A stretch of 64,000 nt of DNA from Bermanella sp034110565 (GTDB taxonomy: Bacteria; Pseudomonadota; Gammaproteobacteria; Pseudomonadales; Oceanobacteraceae). Each line of letters begins with the position of its first letter. Position 1 is the first letter of the stretch. The translations under genes and the position numbers were made by a program. Below are positions 1 to 8,670 of the stretch, one piece after another. Where the stretch lies: assembly GCA_034110565.1 (NCBI GenBank), contig JAWUYY010000015.1:11428-75427 (forward strand), read 5' to 3'. The notes below the pieces were generated by a model that saw nothing but the letters and a program-made list of their open reading frames with translations, was not told the origin of the DNA and made no database searches.

Positions 1-1628
1 TGCAGCATCAAATAACCTATGTGAACAGCCGTTGGTCTGAGATCACAGGTATCAACCAACCGTTAGCAAATTTAGAGCACTGGCTAGGACGTATTCGATC
101 AGAAGACCGTCGTCGTACTTTAAAAGCATGGAGCGCTTTGATTCAAAATCACCAAGAATTTGTGGTTGAAGTGGGTTTTGAAAAAAATGATGAAATAACT
201 TGGACCATAATAGAAGCCAGCGTTTTACACGATGGAAAAGGTGAAGTGTATGGTTATATGGGTGCCATTAGTGATATTACTGATTTAAAAAATGCACAAT
301 TACAAATGGAAAATTTAGCGTTTTATGATCCGCTTACTGGATTATCAAATCGTCGATTATTTCAAGATCGCTTAAATAAAGCGGTGGCAGAAAGCAAGCG
401 CAGGGGCACGTTTGTCGCGTTACTGTTTTTAGATTTAGATCAGTTTAAACGTATTAACGACAGCTTGGGTCATGACGCAGGGGATCAGCTGCTGGTGGCG
501 ACTGCACAGCGTTTACGCGATAGCGTGCGCGAAACGGATACCGTTAGCCGGATTGGTGGTGATGAATTTACCGTGTTGTTAAGTGATGTGGATTCCACCC
601 ATGGGGTGCGCCATATTGCGGATAAGATTTTAAAATGTTTGTGCAAACCCATTACCCTGAAAAAACAAACCGTCATAAACACCGTCAGTATTGGTATTAC
701 TATGGCTCCTACCGATGCTAGTGATGCCAATAAACTGATGCGTAATGCTGATATGGCTATGTATCGAGCAAAAGCTATGGGGCGTAATAATTTCCAATTT
801 TTCTCTGAAGATATGAACAAAGAAATGATGGGTTATTTAGAAATCGAAAAAGATCTAAGGCACTCCATCGAAAATAGCGATGAATTTATTATTTACTTTC
901 AACCTAAAATAGATCTTTTAAGTTATAGCTTTATTGGTGTCGAGGCCTTGATTCGTTGGAAGCCTAAAGGTAAAGACATGGTGCCACCGGATCGCTTTAT
1001 TCCTATAGCTGAAGAAAGTGGTTTGATTATTCCTATTGGTAAGTTTGTTTTCCATCAAAGCTTAATGCAAGTTAGGCGTCTAATCGATTTAGGAATTTGG
1101 CCTGATCATGCAAAAGTTGCGGTTAATTTATCAGCCCGTCAATTTAGTGATCCAAACTTAATTCATGATCTAAACGAAAGCATTAATACGACAGGTTGCC
1201 CTGTTGAATTCATCGAGCTTGAAATCACAGAAAGTACCTTGATGGATCATGTGGAGGGCGCCATCTTTACTATGCGTAAAATCAAACAAATGGGTATCTC
1301 TATTGCGATCGATGATTTTGGTACAGGTTATTCATCGTTGAGTTATTTAAAGCGTTTCCCAATAGATGTACTAAAAGTGGATCGTTCGTTTGTAATGGAT
1401 ATCCCGAACGATGTAAGCGACATGGAGATTACTGCAGCCGTCATCGCCATGGCTCATAAATTGAATTTACGAGTAGTGGCTGAGGGCATCGAAACCAAAG
1501 AGCAAATTGATTTCTTGCGTGCAAACCGTTGTGAATACGGGCAGGGGTTTTTAATTGCCAGGCCCATGCCGGCTGATGAATTAGAGGTCTATATTCAACG
1601 ACCCATTCAGGTAGGCCTGTTTTCTTAA
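1..1628 (+). CDS. PAS-GGDEF-EAL cyclic-di-GMP signalling protein (5' end outside window)
   Basis: Makes and/or breaks c-di-GMP. The reading frame is open to the window edge, and the first visible residues (HQITYVNSRW) are the middle of a PAS domain. The GTG at 21 is therefore an internal valine, not a start. Counting from that valine, PAS ends near residue 92. The GGDEF domain has an intact GGDEF at 179-183, with the inhibitory RxxD site (RETD) five residues before it. The EAL domain has EAL at 308-310 and keeps the usual metal and catalytic motifs (VNLSARQF, ELEITES, IDDFGTGYSS, VVAEGIET). Both domains look competent; which activity dominates cannot be read from sequence. No partner gene lies downstream, since mutY follows after about 150 bp. 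Confidence 0.93.
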   Translation, partial: QHQITYVNSRWSEITGINQPLANLEHWLGRIRSEDRRRTLKAWSALIQNHQEFVVEVGFEKNDEITWTIIEASVLHDGKGEVYGYMGAISDITDLKNAQLQMENLAFYDPLTGLSNRRLFQDRLNKAVAESKRRGTFVALLFLDLDQFKRINDSLGHDAGDQLLVATAQRLRDSVRETDTVSRIGGDEFTVLLSDVDSTHGVRHIADKILKCLCKPITLKKQTVINTVSIGITMAPTDASDANKLMRNADMAMYRAKAMGRNNFQFFSEDMNKEMMGYLEIEKDLRHSIENSDEFIIYFQPKIDLLSYSFIGVEALIRWKPKGKDMVPPDRFIPIAEESGLIIPIGKFVFHQSLMQVRRLIDLGIWPDHAKVAVNLSARQFSDPNLIHDLNESINTTGCPVEFIELEITESTLMDHVEGAIFTMRKIKQMGISIAIDDFGTGYSSLSYLKRFPIDVLKVDRSFVMDIPNDVSDMEITAAVIAMAHKLNLRVVAEGIETKEQIDFLRANRCEYGQGFLIARPMPADELEVYIQRPIQVGLFS

Positions 1629-1775
1629 TAGAACAAAATTGTGTCATTCGCTTTGAATTGCACGGCTAATAATGAGCGTGCTGAATTGATCGTATCCCCC
1701 TAGATTTTGCACCGCTTCTTACATCTATCCTGTCATTGAGGTAGGCTTGCTGACTTTATAATTTTCAGTATTCCT

Positions 1776-2813
1776 ATGAGCCAATCTTCTGCTTTCAGTC
1801 AGGCTGTCCTTAGCTGGTTTGATGATAATGGTCGCCATGACTTACCTTGGCAGCATGATAAAACCCCGTACCGCGTGTGGGTGTCTGAGATCATGTTGCA
1901 ACAAACTCAGGTTGTGACTGTGATCCCCTATTACGAACGCTTCATGAAATCGTTTCCGAATGTTCATGCCTTAGCGAAAGCCAGCAGCGATGAAGTTCTG
2001 CATCATTGGACGGGTCTTGGTTACTACGCGCGAGCGCGTAACCTACATAAGTGCGCGCAAGCGGTGGTCAATGAATTTGGTGGTGAATTTCCGCAAACAG
2101 TAGAGGAACTGGAATCTCTTTCAGGTATTGGGCGATCAACTGCTGGGGCCATTGCCAGTATCAGTATGGGTAAGCATGCCGCTATTTTAGACGGTAACGT
2201 CAAGCGTGTGCTGAGTCGTTTTCACGCAATCGAAGGCTGGCCGGGCAATAAAAAAATTGCGGATGGTATGTGGGTCATTGCCGAGCGATACACCCCAGCT
2301 AAACGCACAGGTGACTATACGCAAGCCATGATGGACCTTGGTGCGACACTTTGTACACGCAGCAAGCCACAATGTCAGATTTGCCCACTAGTGAATCAGT
2401 GTGAAGGCTACGCACAAGACCGAGTTAAAGAATTCCCCAATAGCAAGCCGAAGAAAGATAAGCCGGTAAAAGCGGTGCGCTTGCTTATGTTGCAGCACGG
2501 CAATGAAGTCTTGCTACAACAACAGCCAAATAGCGGTATTTGGGGTGGTCTATGGATTTTCCCTCAGCAAGGTCTAGAACAAGAATTATTTGATCATGAG
2601 CTGCTTATACAGAACAAAATCAAGGGCGTGGAACATGGTGAAGTTTTCCGTCATACCTTCAGCCACTATCACCTAGATATACACCCGATACGTGTGCAAT
2701 TAAAAGACAAAATAGAGCAGGTGGCCGAATCACCTATGCTTTGGTATAACCTGCAAGAACCCGCCAGTGTGGGCCTTGCTGCCCCCGTTAAAAAATTATT
2801 GGAGAGCTTATGA
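1776..2813 (+). CDS. mutY: A/G-specific adenine DNA glycosylase MutY
   Basis: Base-excision repair enzyme that removes adenine mispaired with 8-oxoguanine or guanine. Visible hallmarks are the catalytic Glu region (SEIMLQQTQV), the helix-hairpin-helix (LESLSGIGRSTAGAI), the catalytic Asp in ILDGNVKRVLSR, and a 4Fe-4S loop Cys193-x6-Cys200-x2-Cys203-x5-Cys209. The C-terminal third is the Nudix-like 8-oxoG recognition domain (VFRHTFSHYHLDI). At 345 aa it has the usual family length. A TATAAT at 1757-1762 just upstream could be the -10 of its promoter; the nearest -35 candidate (TTGAGG, 1736-1741) is spaced only 15 bp from it. The stop overlaps the start of yggX by 4 bp, so the two are cotranscribed, as in many gammaproteobacteria. 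Confidence 0.97.
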   Translation: MSQSSAFSQAVLSWFDDNGRHDLPWQHDKTPYRVWVSEIMLQQTQVVTVIPYYERFMKSFPNVHALAKASSDEVLHHWTGLGYYARARNLHKCAQAVVNEFGGEFPQTVEELESLSGIGRSTAGAIASISMGKHAAILDGNVKRVLSRFHAIEGWPGNKKIADGMWVIAERYTPAKRTGDYTQAMMDLGATLCTRSKPQCQICPLVNQCEGYAQDRVKEFPNSKPKKDKPVKAVRLLMLQHGNEVLLQQQPNSGIWGGLWIFPQQGLEQELFDHELLIQNKIKGVEHGEVFRHTFSHYHLDIHPIRVQLKDKIEQVAESPMLWYNLQEPASVGLAAPVKKLLESL

Positions 2814-3085
2814 GTCGAACTGTTAATTGCCGCCGATATAAAAAAGAGCTGGAAGGCTTAGAAAAGCCACCATTCCCAGGTCCACTGGGCCAAGATGTAT
2901 ACGAAAATGTGAGTAAGCAAGCTTGGTTAGATTGGATGGAGCACCAAACCCGCGTTATTAATGAGCAACACCTTAATATGATGGATATGACCAGCCGTAA
3001 GTATTTACAGGGGCAAATGGCCAAATATTTCGCCGGCGAAGAAGTGGACCAAGCTGAAGGCTATAAAGAAGAAGATAAAGATTAA
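2810..3085 (+). CDS. yggX: Probable Fe(2+)-trafficking protein YggX
   Basis: Small cytosolic protein (91 aa) of the YggX family, linked in enterobacteria to protecting Fe-S clusters from oxidative damage and to iron handling. The family signature is clear: MSRTVNCRRYKKELEGL with the single conserved Cys7, then PPFPGPLG and the W-L-x-W-x-x-HQ segment, and a NEQHLNMMD helix. It overlaps mutY by ATGA (2810-2813). That pairing makes sense because MutY depends on a 4Fe-4S cluster. Gene order and length match the family closely. Confidence 0.96.
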   Translation: MSRTVNCRRYKKELEGLEKPPFPGPLGQDVYENVSKQAWLDWMEHQTRVINEQHLNMMDMTSRKYLQGQMAKYFAGEEVDQAEGYKEEDKD

Positions 3086-3123
3086 GTGGCTGAAAACTAA
3101 GCGGAAATTATTGCTAGACAGGG

Positions 3124-3154
3124 TTGACACTAATACCGAATGGAGGTTTAATAC
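3124..3154 (+). promoter_or_regulatory. Likely sigma-70 promoter of tRNA-Phe
   Basis: A perfect TTGACA at 3124-3129 is followed 17-19 bp later by a TTTAAT/TAATAC -10-like sequence around 3147-3154. A GC-rich stretch (GCCACCTCGACGGGG) comes next, which resembles the GC-rich discriminator of stringently controlled stable-RNA promoters. The exact -10 register is uncertain. It lies about 35 bp upstream of the mature tRNA. Confidence 0.6.
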
Positions 3155-3189
3155 GCCACCTCGACGGGGCCACGGCCTTTAGTTGATAT

Positions 3190-3265
3190 GCCCAGATAGC
3201 TCAGTCGGTAGAGCAGAGGATTGAAAATCCTCGTGTCGGTGGTTCGATTCCGCCTCTGGGCACCA
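3190..3265 (+). tRNA. tRNA-Phe (anticodon GAA)
   Basis: A 76-nt cloverleaf starts GCCCAGATAGCTCAG and ends in an encoded CCA. The acceptor arms GCCCAGA/TCTGGGC pair fully. The D-loop has AGCTCAGTCGGTAGAGC and the T-loop GGTTCGATTCC. The anticodon GAA lies at 3223-3225 in the loop TTGAAAA. It is a single-gene transcription unit with its own promoter-like sequence and terminator. Confidence 0.98.
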
Positions 3266-3277
3266 TCCAGAATTCCT

Positions 3278-3307
3278 AAAAAGCCTCGATTCGATCGGGG
3301 CTTTTTT
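3278..3307 (+). terminator. Rho-independent terminator after tRNA-Phe
   Basis: Ten-bp stem AAGCCTCGAT / ATCGGGGCTT (3281-3290 with 3294-3303, one G-U pair) with a TCG loop, followed by a run of T. It lies 15 bp after the tRNA CCA end. Confidence 0.9.
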
Positions 3308-3354
3308 ATGTCCGCGAAAATCATACCGCTTAAATGTTAGATAGCCTTTCTTAT

Positions 3355-3507
3355 TTAGTCCCTACTTTTAGTAAGTTTTTCGAGTTGGCGTTGGTATTTT
3401 AAGTAGCTCTCCATATCGCCTTTTTTATAGGCTAACTTAGAGGCTTCTTCTAGTTTGAGGCGTACATAGTATTTAGCTACGGATTTATAGACGTCTAGGT
3501 TGGCCAT
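3355..3507 (-). CDS. Small hypothetical protein, 50 aa
   Basis: Short open frame starting ATG at 3507 and ending TAA at 3355. The product is basic and helical: it starts MANLDVYKSVAKYYVRLKLE and ends with charged QRQLEKLTKSRD. It has no signal peptide or recognisable domain. The spread of K/E and Y residues looks like a real amphipathic helical protein rather than random translation, but the ribosome-binding site is weak. It is alone between the tRNA terminator and the SDR gene, on the opposite strand. Function unknown. Confidence 0.5.
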   Translation of the reverse strand: MANLDVYKSVAKYYVRLKLEEASKLAYKKGDMESYLKYQRQLEKLTKSRD

Positions 3508-3674
3508 GATGGAGCAAACTCAAATCTCTTATTCCACTAAGCATAGAAGATAAAATGGGACAGTCTAAATTAGGAGATGAAAGTGAATACCTAGTGTCAG
3601 TTTAACAATTCTCTTTCTTGCTCAAACATGGCAAGCTGAGTTTAGCTAAATCAAAATAATAAAAGGGCTATAAC

Positions 3675-4475
3675 ATGTCAGTAGTGTGGATAACAGGTGC
3701 GTCGTCGGGCATAGGTGAGGCGTTAGCCAAGCAATATAGCAAACTAGGATGTCAGTTGGTGCTGTCGGCTCGTCGTGAGCCAGAGTTGCAGCGCGTAAAG
3801 CAGGCATGTGTGGATATTGGTGCAAAAGAGTCGGATGTTCTGGTGTTGCCATTAGATGTTACCGAGCATGCAGCCATGGCCGAGAAAGTTTTTGCCGTCA
3901 CCGCCCATTTTAAAACCATCGATGTGTTAATTAACAACGCGGGTATTTCTCAGCGTTCATTATGTATAGACACCGATTTATCCGTGTACAAAACCTTATT
4001 AGATGTGGATGTGCTTGGCCAAATTGCCCTGACTAAACAAGTGTTGCCTGTCATGGTGAAACAAGGTTCTGGGCATATTGCGGTCACGTCCAGTGTGGCG
4101 GGTAAGGTGGGGGTGAAATGGCGTACCGGATATTGCGCCGCTAAGCATGCCGTAATGGGCTTCTTTGATGCACTGCGTGCTGAAGTGGCCGAGCACGGTA
4201 TTCAGGTGAGTACCATTACTCCTGGATTTATTAAAACTGATGTATCTAAAAATGCAGTTACGGCCAATGGTGAAAGTTTTGGCGTGGATGATGAAGACAT
4301 CAAGGGCGGTATGGATGTGGATAAATGTGCCAAAGTGATTGTGAGCCACATGAACAAGGGCACAAAAGAAATTGCAGTTGGGGAGGGTTTATCCATGATG
4401 GCTCTGACACTAAAACGTTTTTTCCCAAGCTTGGTTTTCAAAATGGTAGAGAAAAAAGCCCTTAAAGAAACATAA
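3675..4475 (+). CDS. Short-chain dehydrogenase/reductase (SDR), classical type
   Basis: NAD(P)-dependent oxidoreductase of 266 aa. It has the cofactor-binding TGASSGIG near the N-terminus (WITGASSGIGEALA), the structural NNAG (VLINNAGIS), the catalytic Ser in VTSSVAGKVG and the YxxxK pair in YCAAK. The PGFIKTD segment follows. An arginine after the first beta strand (SARRE) suggests NADP preference, which is inference. The overall pattern resembles the DHRS7-like or membrane-associated SDR group; the substrate cannot be assigned. It is monocistronic, with a terminator directly after the stop. Confidence 0.9.
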   Translation: MSVVWITGASSGIGEALAKQYSKLGCQLVLSARREPELQRVKQACVDIGAKESDVLVLPLDVTEHAAMAEKVFAVTAHFKTIDVLINNAGISQRSLCIDTDLSVYKTLLDVDVLGQIALTKQVLPVMVKQGSGHIAVTSSVAGKVGVKWRTGYCAAKHAVMGFFDALRAEVAEHGIQVSTITPGFIKTDVSKNAVTANGESFGVDDEDIKGGMDVDKCAKVIVSHMNKGTKEIAVGEGLSMMALTLKRFFPSLVFKMVEKKALKET

Positions 4476-4476
4476 C

Positions 4477-4512
4477 AATGGCACCGTGAGTGTATCTCAT
4501 GGGGCCATTTTT
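4477..4512. terminator. Bidirectional terminator between convergent genes
   Basis: Imperfect hairpin with outer arms AATGGC / GCCATT (4477-4482 and 4504-4509) and inner CC/GG and TGAG/CTCA pairs around a TGTAT loop, followed by TTTTT. It starts 2 bp after the SDR stop and lies 20 bp from the end of the opposing reductase gene. Confidence 0.75.
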
Positions 4513-4532
4513 AATGTATACCAAAGCGGTGT

Positions 4533-5537
4533 TTATTCAGGTCTGGGTGCGTAAGCAAATACATCGCTTAGCATCTGAGACTGGTGAAAGCCTTTTTCTT
4601 CTAGACCGCTCAGGACACTGTAAACAAAGTTAGGGCTGCCGCAGGCGATGGCTTTTATGTGAGAAAGGTTGCCCAGTTTTGTGTGCATTAATTCTTCAAC
4701 CGTTTGTGGGGTGAAGAATTCGCACTCGGGTAATTCCGGTGTCATGGCTTGATAATGAATCAAACCGTTATCAGCCCATTCTTTTGCTGTATCAGAATAA
4801 AATCCGCTGGCATCACGGTTGATCCAATATAAATGGATCGCGCTATGTTGATGCTTGAGCTGCTCTTCAATCATGGCTTTAGCCTGCGCAAAGCCAGTAC
4901 CTGCCACAATAAATACTAATGGGTCATGTAAGTTATATTGATCTGCTTCGGTTTTCAGCCACACATCCCCTTTTGGTAAGCGCGCGCGAACCGTTGGGTT
5001 GTTTTGTAAGTACTCTAAAATAACTTGGCTTGATTGATTTTCACCGCTGACACCTAGATGCAGTTCAATGCGTCGATCATTCGGCGCACTAGCAATGGTG
5101 AAAGGGTATTCGGCACCATCAATCAGTAGCTCTAGATATTGGCCAGCGTGATAACTAATAGGCTTGCCAGCAGGCGCTAATAATTCAATTTGGTAAACGT
5201 TACCATTTAAGGGTGTAACGCTTTGCACTTGAAACGCAACATGTTGCAAAGCAATTTCTCCGGGTCCTAGCACCTTGTCTAGCTCCAAAATTAGGTCACT
5301 GCGTGCTTTAGATACACAGCAAAGTAATGGGTTAACGTCTGGATGATCTGCATTTTTTTTACCTTCTGGTGTATCGACTACACCAGCTAAAATATGGGCT
5401 CTGCAAATTTCGCAATTGCCATTGGTACAGCTTTTACGAATTTTAATGCCGGCACGTGTGGCGGCATCCAAAACACTTTCATCTTCGCGGGCTTCAAATT
5501 TAAGCCCTTTGGGTTGAATGGTAATTTGATGTGTCAT
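4533..5537 (-). CDS. 2Fe-2S ferredoxin-type NAD(P)H reductase (CDP-6-deoxy-glucoseen reductase-like)
   Basis: Electron-transfer flavoprotein, about 334 aa. From the chosen start it has a plant-type ferredoxin domain with Cys37-x4-Cys42-x2-Cys45 and a final Cys at 73/74. An FAD-binding barrel (YPFTIASAP) and an NAD-binding domain (VFIVAGTGFAQAKAM) follow. The same gene follows ubiD in Pseudomonas, where it is annotated as a CDP-6-deoxy-glucoseen reductase homologue. The position suggests it may feed electrons to ubiquinone-related or aromatic metabolism (inference). I chose ATG 5537, 7 bp past the ubiD stop, because homologues begin at this point (MTHQITIQPKG). ATG 5558 or TTG 5561, overlapping ubiD, remain possible. 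Confidence 0.88.
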   Translation of the reverse strand: MTHQITIQPKGLKFEAREDESVLDAATRAGIKIRKSCTNGNCEICRAHILAGVVDTPEGKKNADHPDVNPLLCCVSKARSDLILELDKVLGPGEIALQHVAFQVQSVTPLNGNVYQIELLAPAGKPISYHAGQYLELLIDGAEYPFTIASAPNDRRIELHLGVSGENQSSQVILEYLQNNPTVRARLPKGDVWLKTEADQYNLHDPLVFIVAGTGFAQAKAMIEEQLKHQHSAIHLYWINRDASGFYSDTAKEWADNGLIHYQAMTPELPECEFFTPQTVEELMHTKLGNLSHIKAIACGSPNFVYSVLSGLEEKGFHQSQMLSDVFAYAPRPE

Positions 5538-5544
5538 GTTTAAA

Positions 5545-7023
5545 TCAAGATGGTTCATCAAAAATATTTAGTTCATCCCACATGTCGTCTACTTTTTGTT
5601 TTACTGCATCATCCATCACAATGGGCGTGCCCCATTCGCGATCGGTTTCACCGGGCCACTTGTTTGTGGCGTCTAAGCCCATTTTGCTGCCTAGGCCTGA
5701 AACGGGAGATGCAAAATCTAAATAATCGATGGGTGTATTGTCGATTAACGTAGTGTCACGGGTGGGGTCCATACGTGTAGTAATGGCCCAGATAACATCT
5801 TTCCAGTCCCGTGCATTTACATCATCATCCGTCACTATAACAAACTTGGTGTACATGAACTGGCGCAAGAAAGACCAGACCCCAAGCATCACGCGTTTAG
5901 CATGGCCTGGGTATTGTTTTTTAATGGTGACTATCGCCATGCGATAGCTGCAACCTTCTGGTGGTAAATAGAAGTCCGTGATTTCAGGAAATTGCTTTTG
6001 CAAAATCGGCACAAAGACTTCGTTTAGTGCCACACCTAAAATGGCAGGCTCATCTGGTGGACGGCCAGTATAGGTGCTGTGATAAATAGGGTCTTTTCTG
6101 TGTGTGATACGTTCTACGGTGAAAACAGGGAATTGGTCCACTTCGTTGTAGTAACCAGTGTGATCACCGAATGGACCTTCATCGGCCATTTCGTCTGGGT
6201 AGATGAAACCTTCTAAAATGTACTCAGCGCTGGCTGGGACCATTAAATCATTACCGATAGACTTTATAACTTCGGTGCGACTGTTACGCAGCAAGCCAGC
6301 AAAGGCGTATTCAGAAAGGCTATCCGGTACAGGGGTGACGGCGCCTAAAATAGTGGCAGGATCAGCACCTAATGCCACAGATACCGGGTACGGCTGACCT
6401 GGGTTTTGTTGTTGGAATTCGCGGAAATCTAGCGCGCCGCCACGGTGACTTAACCAACGCATGATCAGTTTATTGTGACCAATCACCTGCATGCGATAAA
6501 TCCCCAAGTTATGGCGATCTTTATTGGGTCCTTTCGTAATGACCAACGGCCAAGTAATCAGGGGCGCGGCATCACCAGGCCAGCAATGTTGAATGGGCAA
6601 TTTGCCTAGATCAACGTCCTTGCCTTCAAGTTTGATTTCTTGGCAAGGTGCTTTTTTAACAACCTTGGCGCTGAGACTTAATATTTTTTTAAAGATAGGA
6701 AGCTTTGACCATGCGTCCTTTAGACCTTTAGGTGGCTCTGGCTCTTTTAAGAATGCCAGTAACTTACCCACCTCTCGTAAAGCCTCTACACTGGATTCGC
6801 CCATACCCATGGCTACACGTTTGGGTGTGCCAAATAAGTTGGCCAGAACAGGGACATCAGAGCCCACGGGGTTTTCAAATAGCAGGGCAGGGCCACCGGC
6901 ACGTAGAGTGCGGTCGCAAATTTCGGTCATTTCCAGCTTAGGGTCCACCGGCATGCTAATGCGTTTTAGCTCGCCTTGTTTTTCCAATTGCTGAATAAAA
7001 TCGCGTAAGTCCTTATATTTCAT
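5545..7023 (-). CDS. ubiD: 4-hydroxy-3-polyprenylbenzoate decarboxylase UbiD
   Basis: Prenylated-FMN-dependent decarboxylase of ubiquinone biosynthesis, 492 aa (E. coli UbiD 497). Family signatures include the N-terminal MKYKDLRDFI, the central cofactor and metal region NLGIYRMQVIG...MRWLSHRGGA, and EGPFGDHTGYY with the conserved acidic residue. The C-terminal part contains DDDVNARDWKDVIWA and SPVSGLGSKMGLDATNKW. It lies downstream of rho on the same strand, with a hairpin 27 bp before its start codon, and upstream of the ferredoxin-type reductase. No UbiX (the prFMN supplier) is visible in the window. Confidence 0.97.
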   Translation of the reverse strand: MKYKDLRDFIQQLEKQGELKRISMPVDPKLEMTEICDRTLRAGGPALLFENPVGSDVPVLANLFGTPKRVAMGMGESSVEALREVGKLLAFLKEPEPPKGLKDAWSKLPIFKKILSLSAKVVKKAPCQEIKLEGKDVDLGKLPIQHCWPGDAAPLITWPLVITKGPNKDRHNLGIYRMQVIGHNKLIMRWLSHRGGALDFREFQQQNPGQPYPVSVALGADPATILGAVTPVPDSLSEYAFAGLLRNSRTEVIKSIGNDLMVPASAEYILEGFIYPDEMADEGPFGDHTGYYNEVDQFPVFTVERITHRKDPIYHSTYTGRPPDEPAILGVALNEVFVPILQKQFPEITDFYLPPEGCSYRMAIVTIKKQYPGHAKRVMLGVWSFLRQFMYTKFVIVTDDDVNARDWKDVIWAITTRMDPTRDTTLIDNTPIDYLDFASPVSGLGSKMGLDATNKWPGETDREWGTPIVMDDAVKQKVDDMWDELNIFDEPS

Positions 7024-7049
7024 CAGGATTTCTTATCTTTAAATAAAAC

Positions 7050-7072
7050 AAAAGCAGTCAAAGACTGCTTTT
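7050..7072 (-). terminator. Hairpin between rho and ubiD (terminator or attenuator)
   Basis: Perfect 10-bp inverted repeat (AAAAGCAGTC / GACTGCTTTT) with a 3-nt loop. Read along the minus strand it is followed by TGTTTTATTT, an interrupted U-tract. It lies about 155 bp after the rho stop and only 27 bp before the ubiD ATG, so it may end rho transcripts or attenuate readthrough into ubiD. Confidence 0.65.
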
Positions 7073-7226
7073 TAAAAAATTAACTAAACACTTAAAATCT
7101 AAGTGCTAGAAGTCTTACCTAGGCCGTGAGAGCGGGGTAAAAATAGAATTCCTCAAGTTATAGCAGGGCTTGTAACAGGTGAAACTCTATTTTAAACAAA
7201 GCGGTCGCAGTCTTGGTAGCTTCGAG

Positions 7227-8483
7227 TTACCCCTTCATTGTAAGGAAAAACTCTTCGTTAGTTTTAGTTCCACGTAAGCGGTCGATCATGAATTCAACGG
7301 CTTGTAGATCTTCCATTTCGGCGATGATCTTGCGCAGAATCCACAAACGCTGTAATTCAGCTTCAGGCATCATTTGGTCTTCACGGCGGGTGCCAGACTT
7401 ACGAATGTTAAATGCAGGGTATATACGCTTCTCAGCGGCTTTACGATCAAGGTGTAACTCTTGGTTACCCGTGCCTTTAAATTCTTCGTAGATAACTTCG
7501 TCCATTTTGGAACCCGTATCCACAAGCGCCGTTGCTATGATGGTCAATGAGCCGCCTTCTTCAACGTTACGTGCAGCACCGAAGAAACGTTTCGGTTTTT
7601 CAAGTGCATGAGCATCAACACCACCGGTCAATACTTTACCAGATGATGGGATTACAGTGTTGTAAGCACGGGCTAGACGAGTGATGGAGTCTAATAGAAT
7701 TACCACGTCGCGCTTATGTTCAACCAAGCGCTTGGCTTTTTCGATAACCATTTCAGCTACCTGTACATGACGTGCTGGTGGCTCATCGAACGTAGATGCA
7801 ACCACTTCGCCGCGTACGCTACGCTGCATTTCGGTTACTTCTTCAGGGCGTTCATCAATCAGCAGTACAATCATCTCGCATTCAGGATTGTTGTGCGTAA
7901 TACATTGGGCAATGGTTTGTAACAGCATGGTTTTACCCGCTTTAGGCGGGGCAACGATCAAACCACGTTGACCTTTACCAATTGGCGCGATCAAGTCGAT
8001 GATACGGCTAGATAAATCTTCAGTACTGCCGTTGCCTTGTTCTAGAATGAAACGCTCATTAGGAAAAAGTGGCGTTAGGTTTTCGAACAAGATTTTGCTT
8101 TTTGATTTTTCTGGGGCTTCGCCGTTCACTTCGTTCACTTTAAGCAGTGCGAAGTAGCGTTCACCATCTTTAGGTGGGCGGATTTTGCCTGATAAGAAGT
8201 CACCCTTGCGCATGTTGAAGCGACGAATTTGGCTAGGGCTTACATAGATGTCGTCTGGGCCTGCAAGGTAAGAGCTGTCTGCAGAGCGTAGAAAGCCAAA
8301 GCCATCTTGTAGTATTTCGAGTACGCCATCACCGTAAATGTCTTCACCGCCTTTGGCGTGACGTTTAAGGATGGAAAAAATAAGGTCTTGTTTACGTGAG
8401 CGGCTCACGTTCTCCATGCTCATACCTTCTGCAATTTCTAGCAGTTGAGCAACGGATTTTTTCTTTAGTTCTGTAAGATTCAT
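7227..8483 (-). CDS. rho: Transcription termination factor Rho
   Basis: Hexameric RNA-dependent ATPase/helicase, 418 aa, matching the usual 419. It has the Rho N-terminal helix bundle (MNLTELKKKSVAQLLEIAEG), the cold-shock RNA-binding domain (GDGVLEILQDGFGFLRS), Walker A (APPKAGKTMLLQ) and Walker B (VVILLDSITRLARAYN). The Q-loop/R-loop region (LTGGVDAHALEKPKRFFGAA) is also present. The leader (8484-8633) contains a small GAGCG/CGCTC hairpin at 8545-8558. rho is autoregulated by leader attenuation in E. coli, so this leader could do the same (inference). trxA lies upstream, separated by a strong terminator. Confidence 0.98.
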   Translation of the reverse strand: MNLTELKKKSVAQLLEIAEGMSMENVSRSRKQDLIFSILKRHAKGGEDIYGDGVLEILQDGFGFLRSADSSYLAGPDDIYVSPSQIRRFNMRKGDFLSGKIRPPKDGERYFALLKVNEVNGEAPEKSKSKILFENLTPLFPNERFILEQGNGSTEDLSSRIIDLIAPIGKGQRGLIVAPPKAGKTMLLQTIAQCITHNNPECEMIVLLIDERPEEVTEMQRSVRGEVVASTFDEPPARHVQVAEMVIEKAKRLVEHKRDVVILLDSITRLARAYNTVIPSSGKVLTGGVDAHALEKPKRFFGAARNVEEGGSLTIIATALVDTGSKMDEVIYEEFKGTGNQELHLDRKAAEKRIYPAFNIRKSGTRREDQMMPEAELQRLWILRKIIAEMEDLQAVEFMIDRLRGTKTNEEFFLTMKG

Positions 8484-8633
8484 ATGGATATGAGGGTTCT
8501 GATTGAAGATTAAGTGAGGGAATTACTTTTTTTGAATTAGAGTTGAGCGGGACCGCTCGGTACTTGCTTAAAACTAACTATAGTCGTTTTTATTTTTTGA
8601 GTCCAGAAACTAGCTAAAAAACACTCAATTAAT

Positions 8634-8660
8634 AAAAACCCAGCGTAATGCTGGGTTTTT
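8634..8660 (-). terminator. Rho-independent terminator of trxA
   Basis: Perfect 11-bp stem AAAAACCCAGC / GCTGGGTTTTT (8634-8644 and 8650-8660) with a 5-nt loop. It lies 10 bp beyond the trxA stop on the minus strand and ends in a U-run. Confidence 0.93.
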
Positions 8661-8670
8661 CATTTATCGA

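Noticed and set aside
485..820. A 111-aa minus-strand frame in the GGDEF-EAL gene
   Set aside because: Shadow of a well-supported domain on the plus strand.
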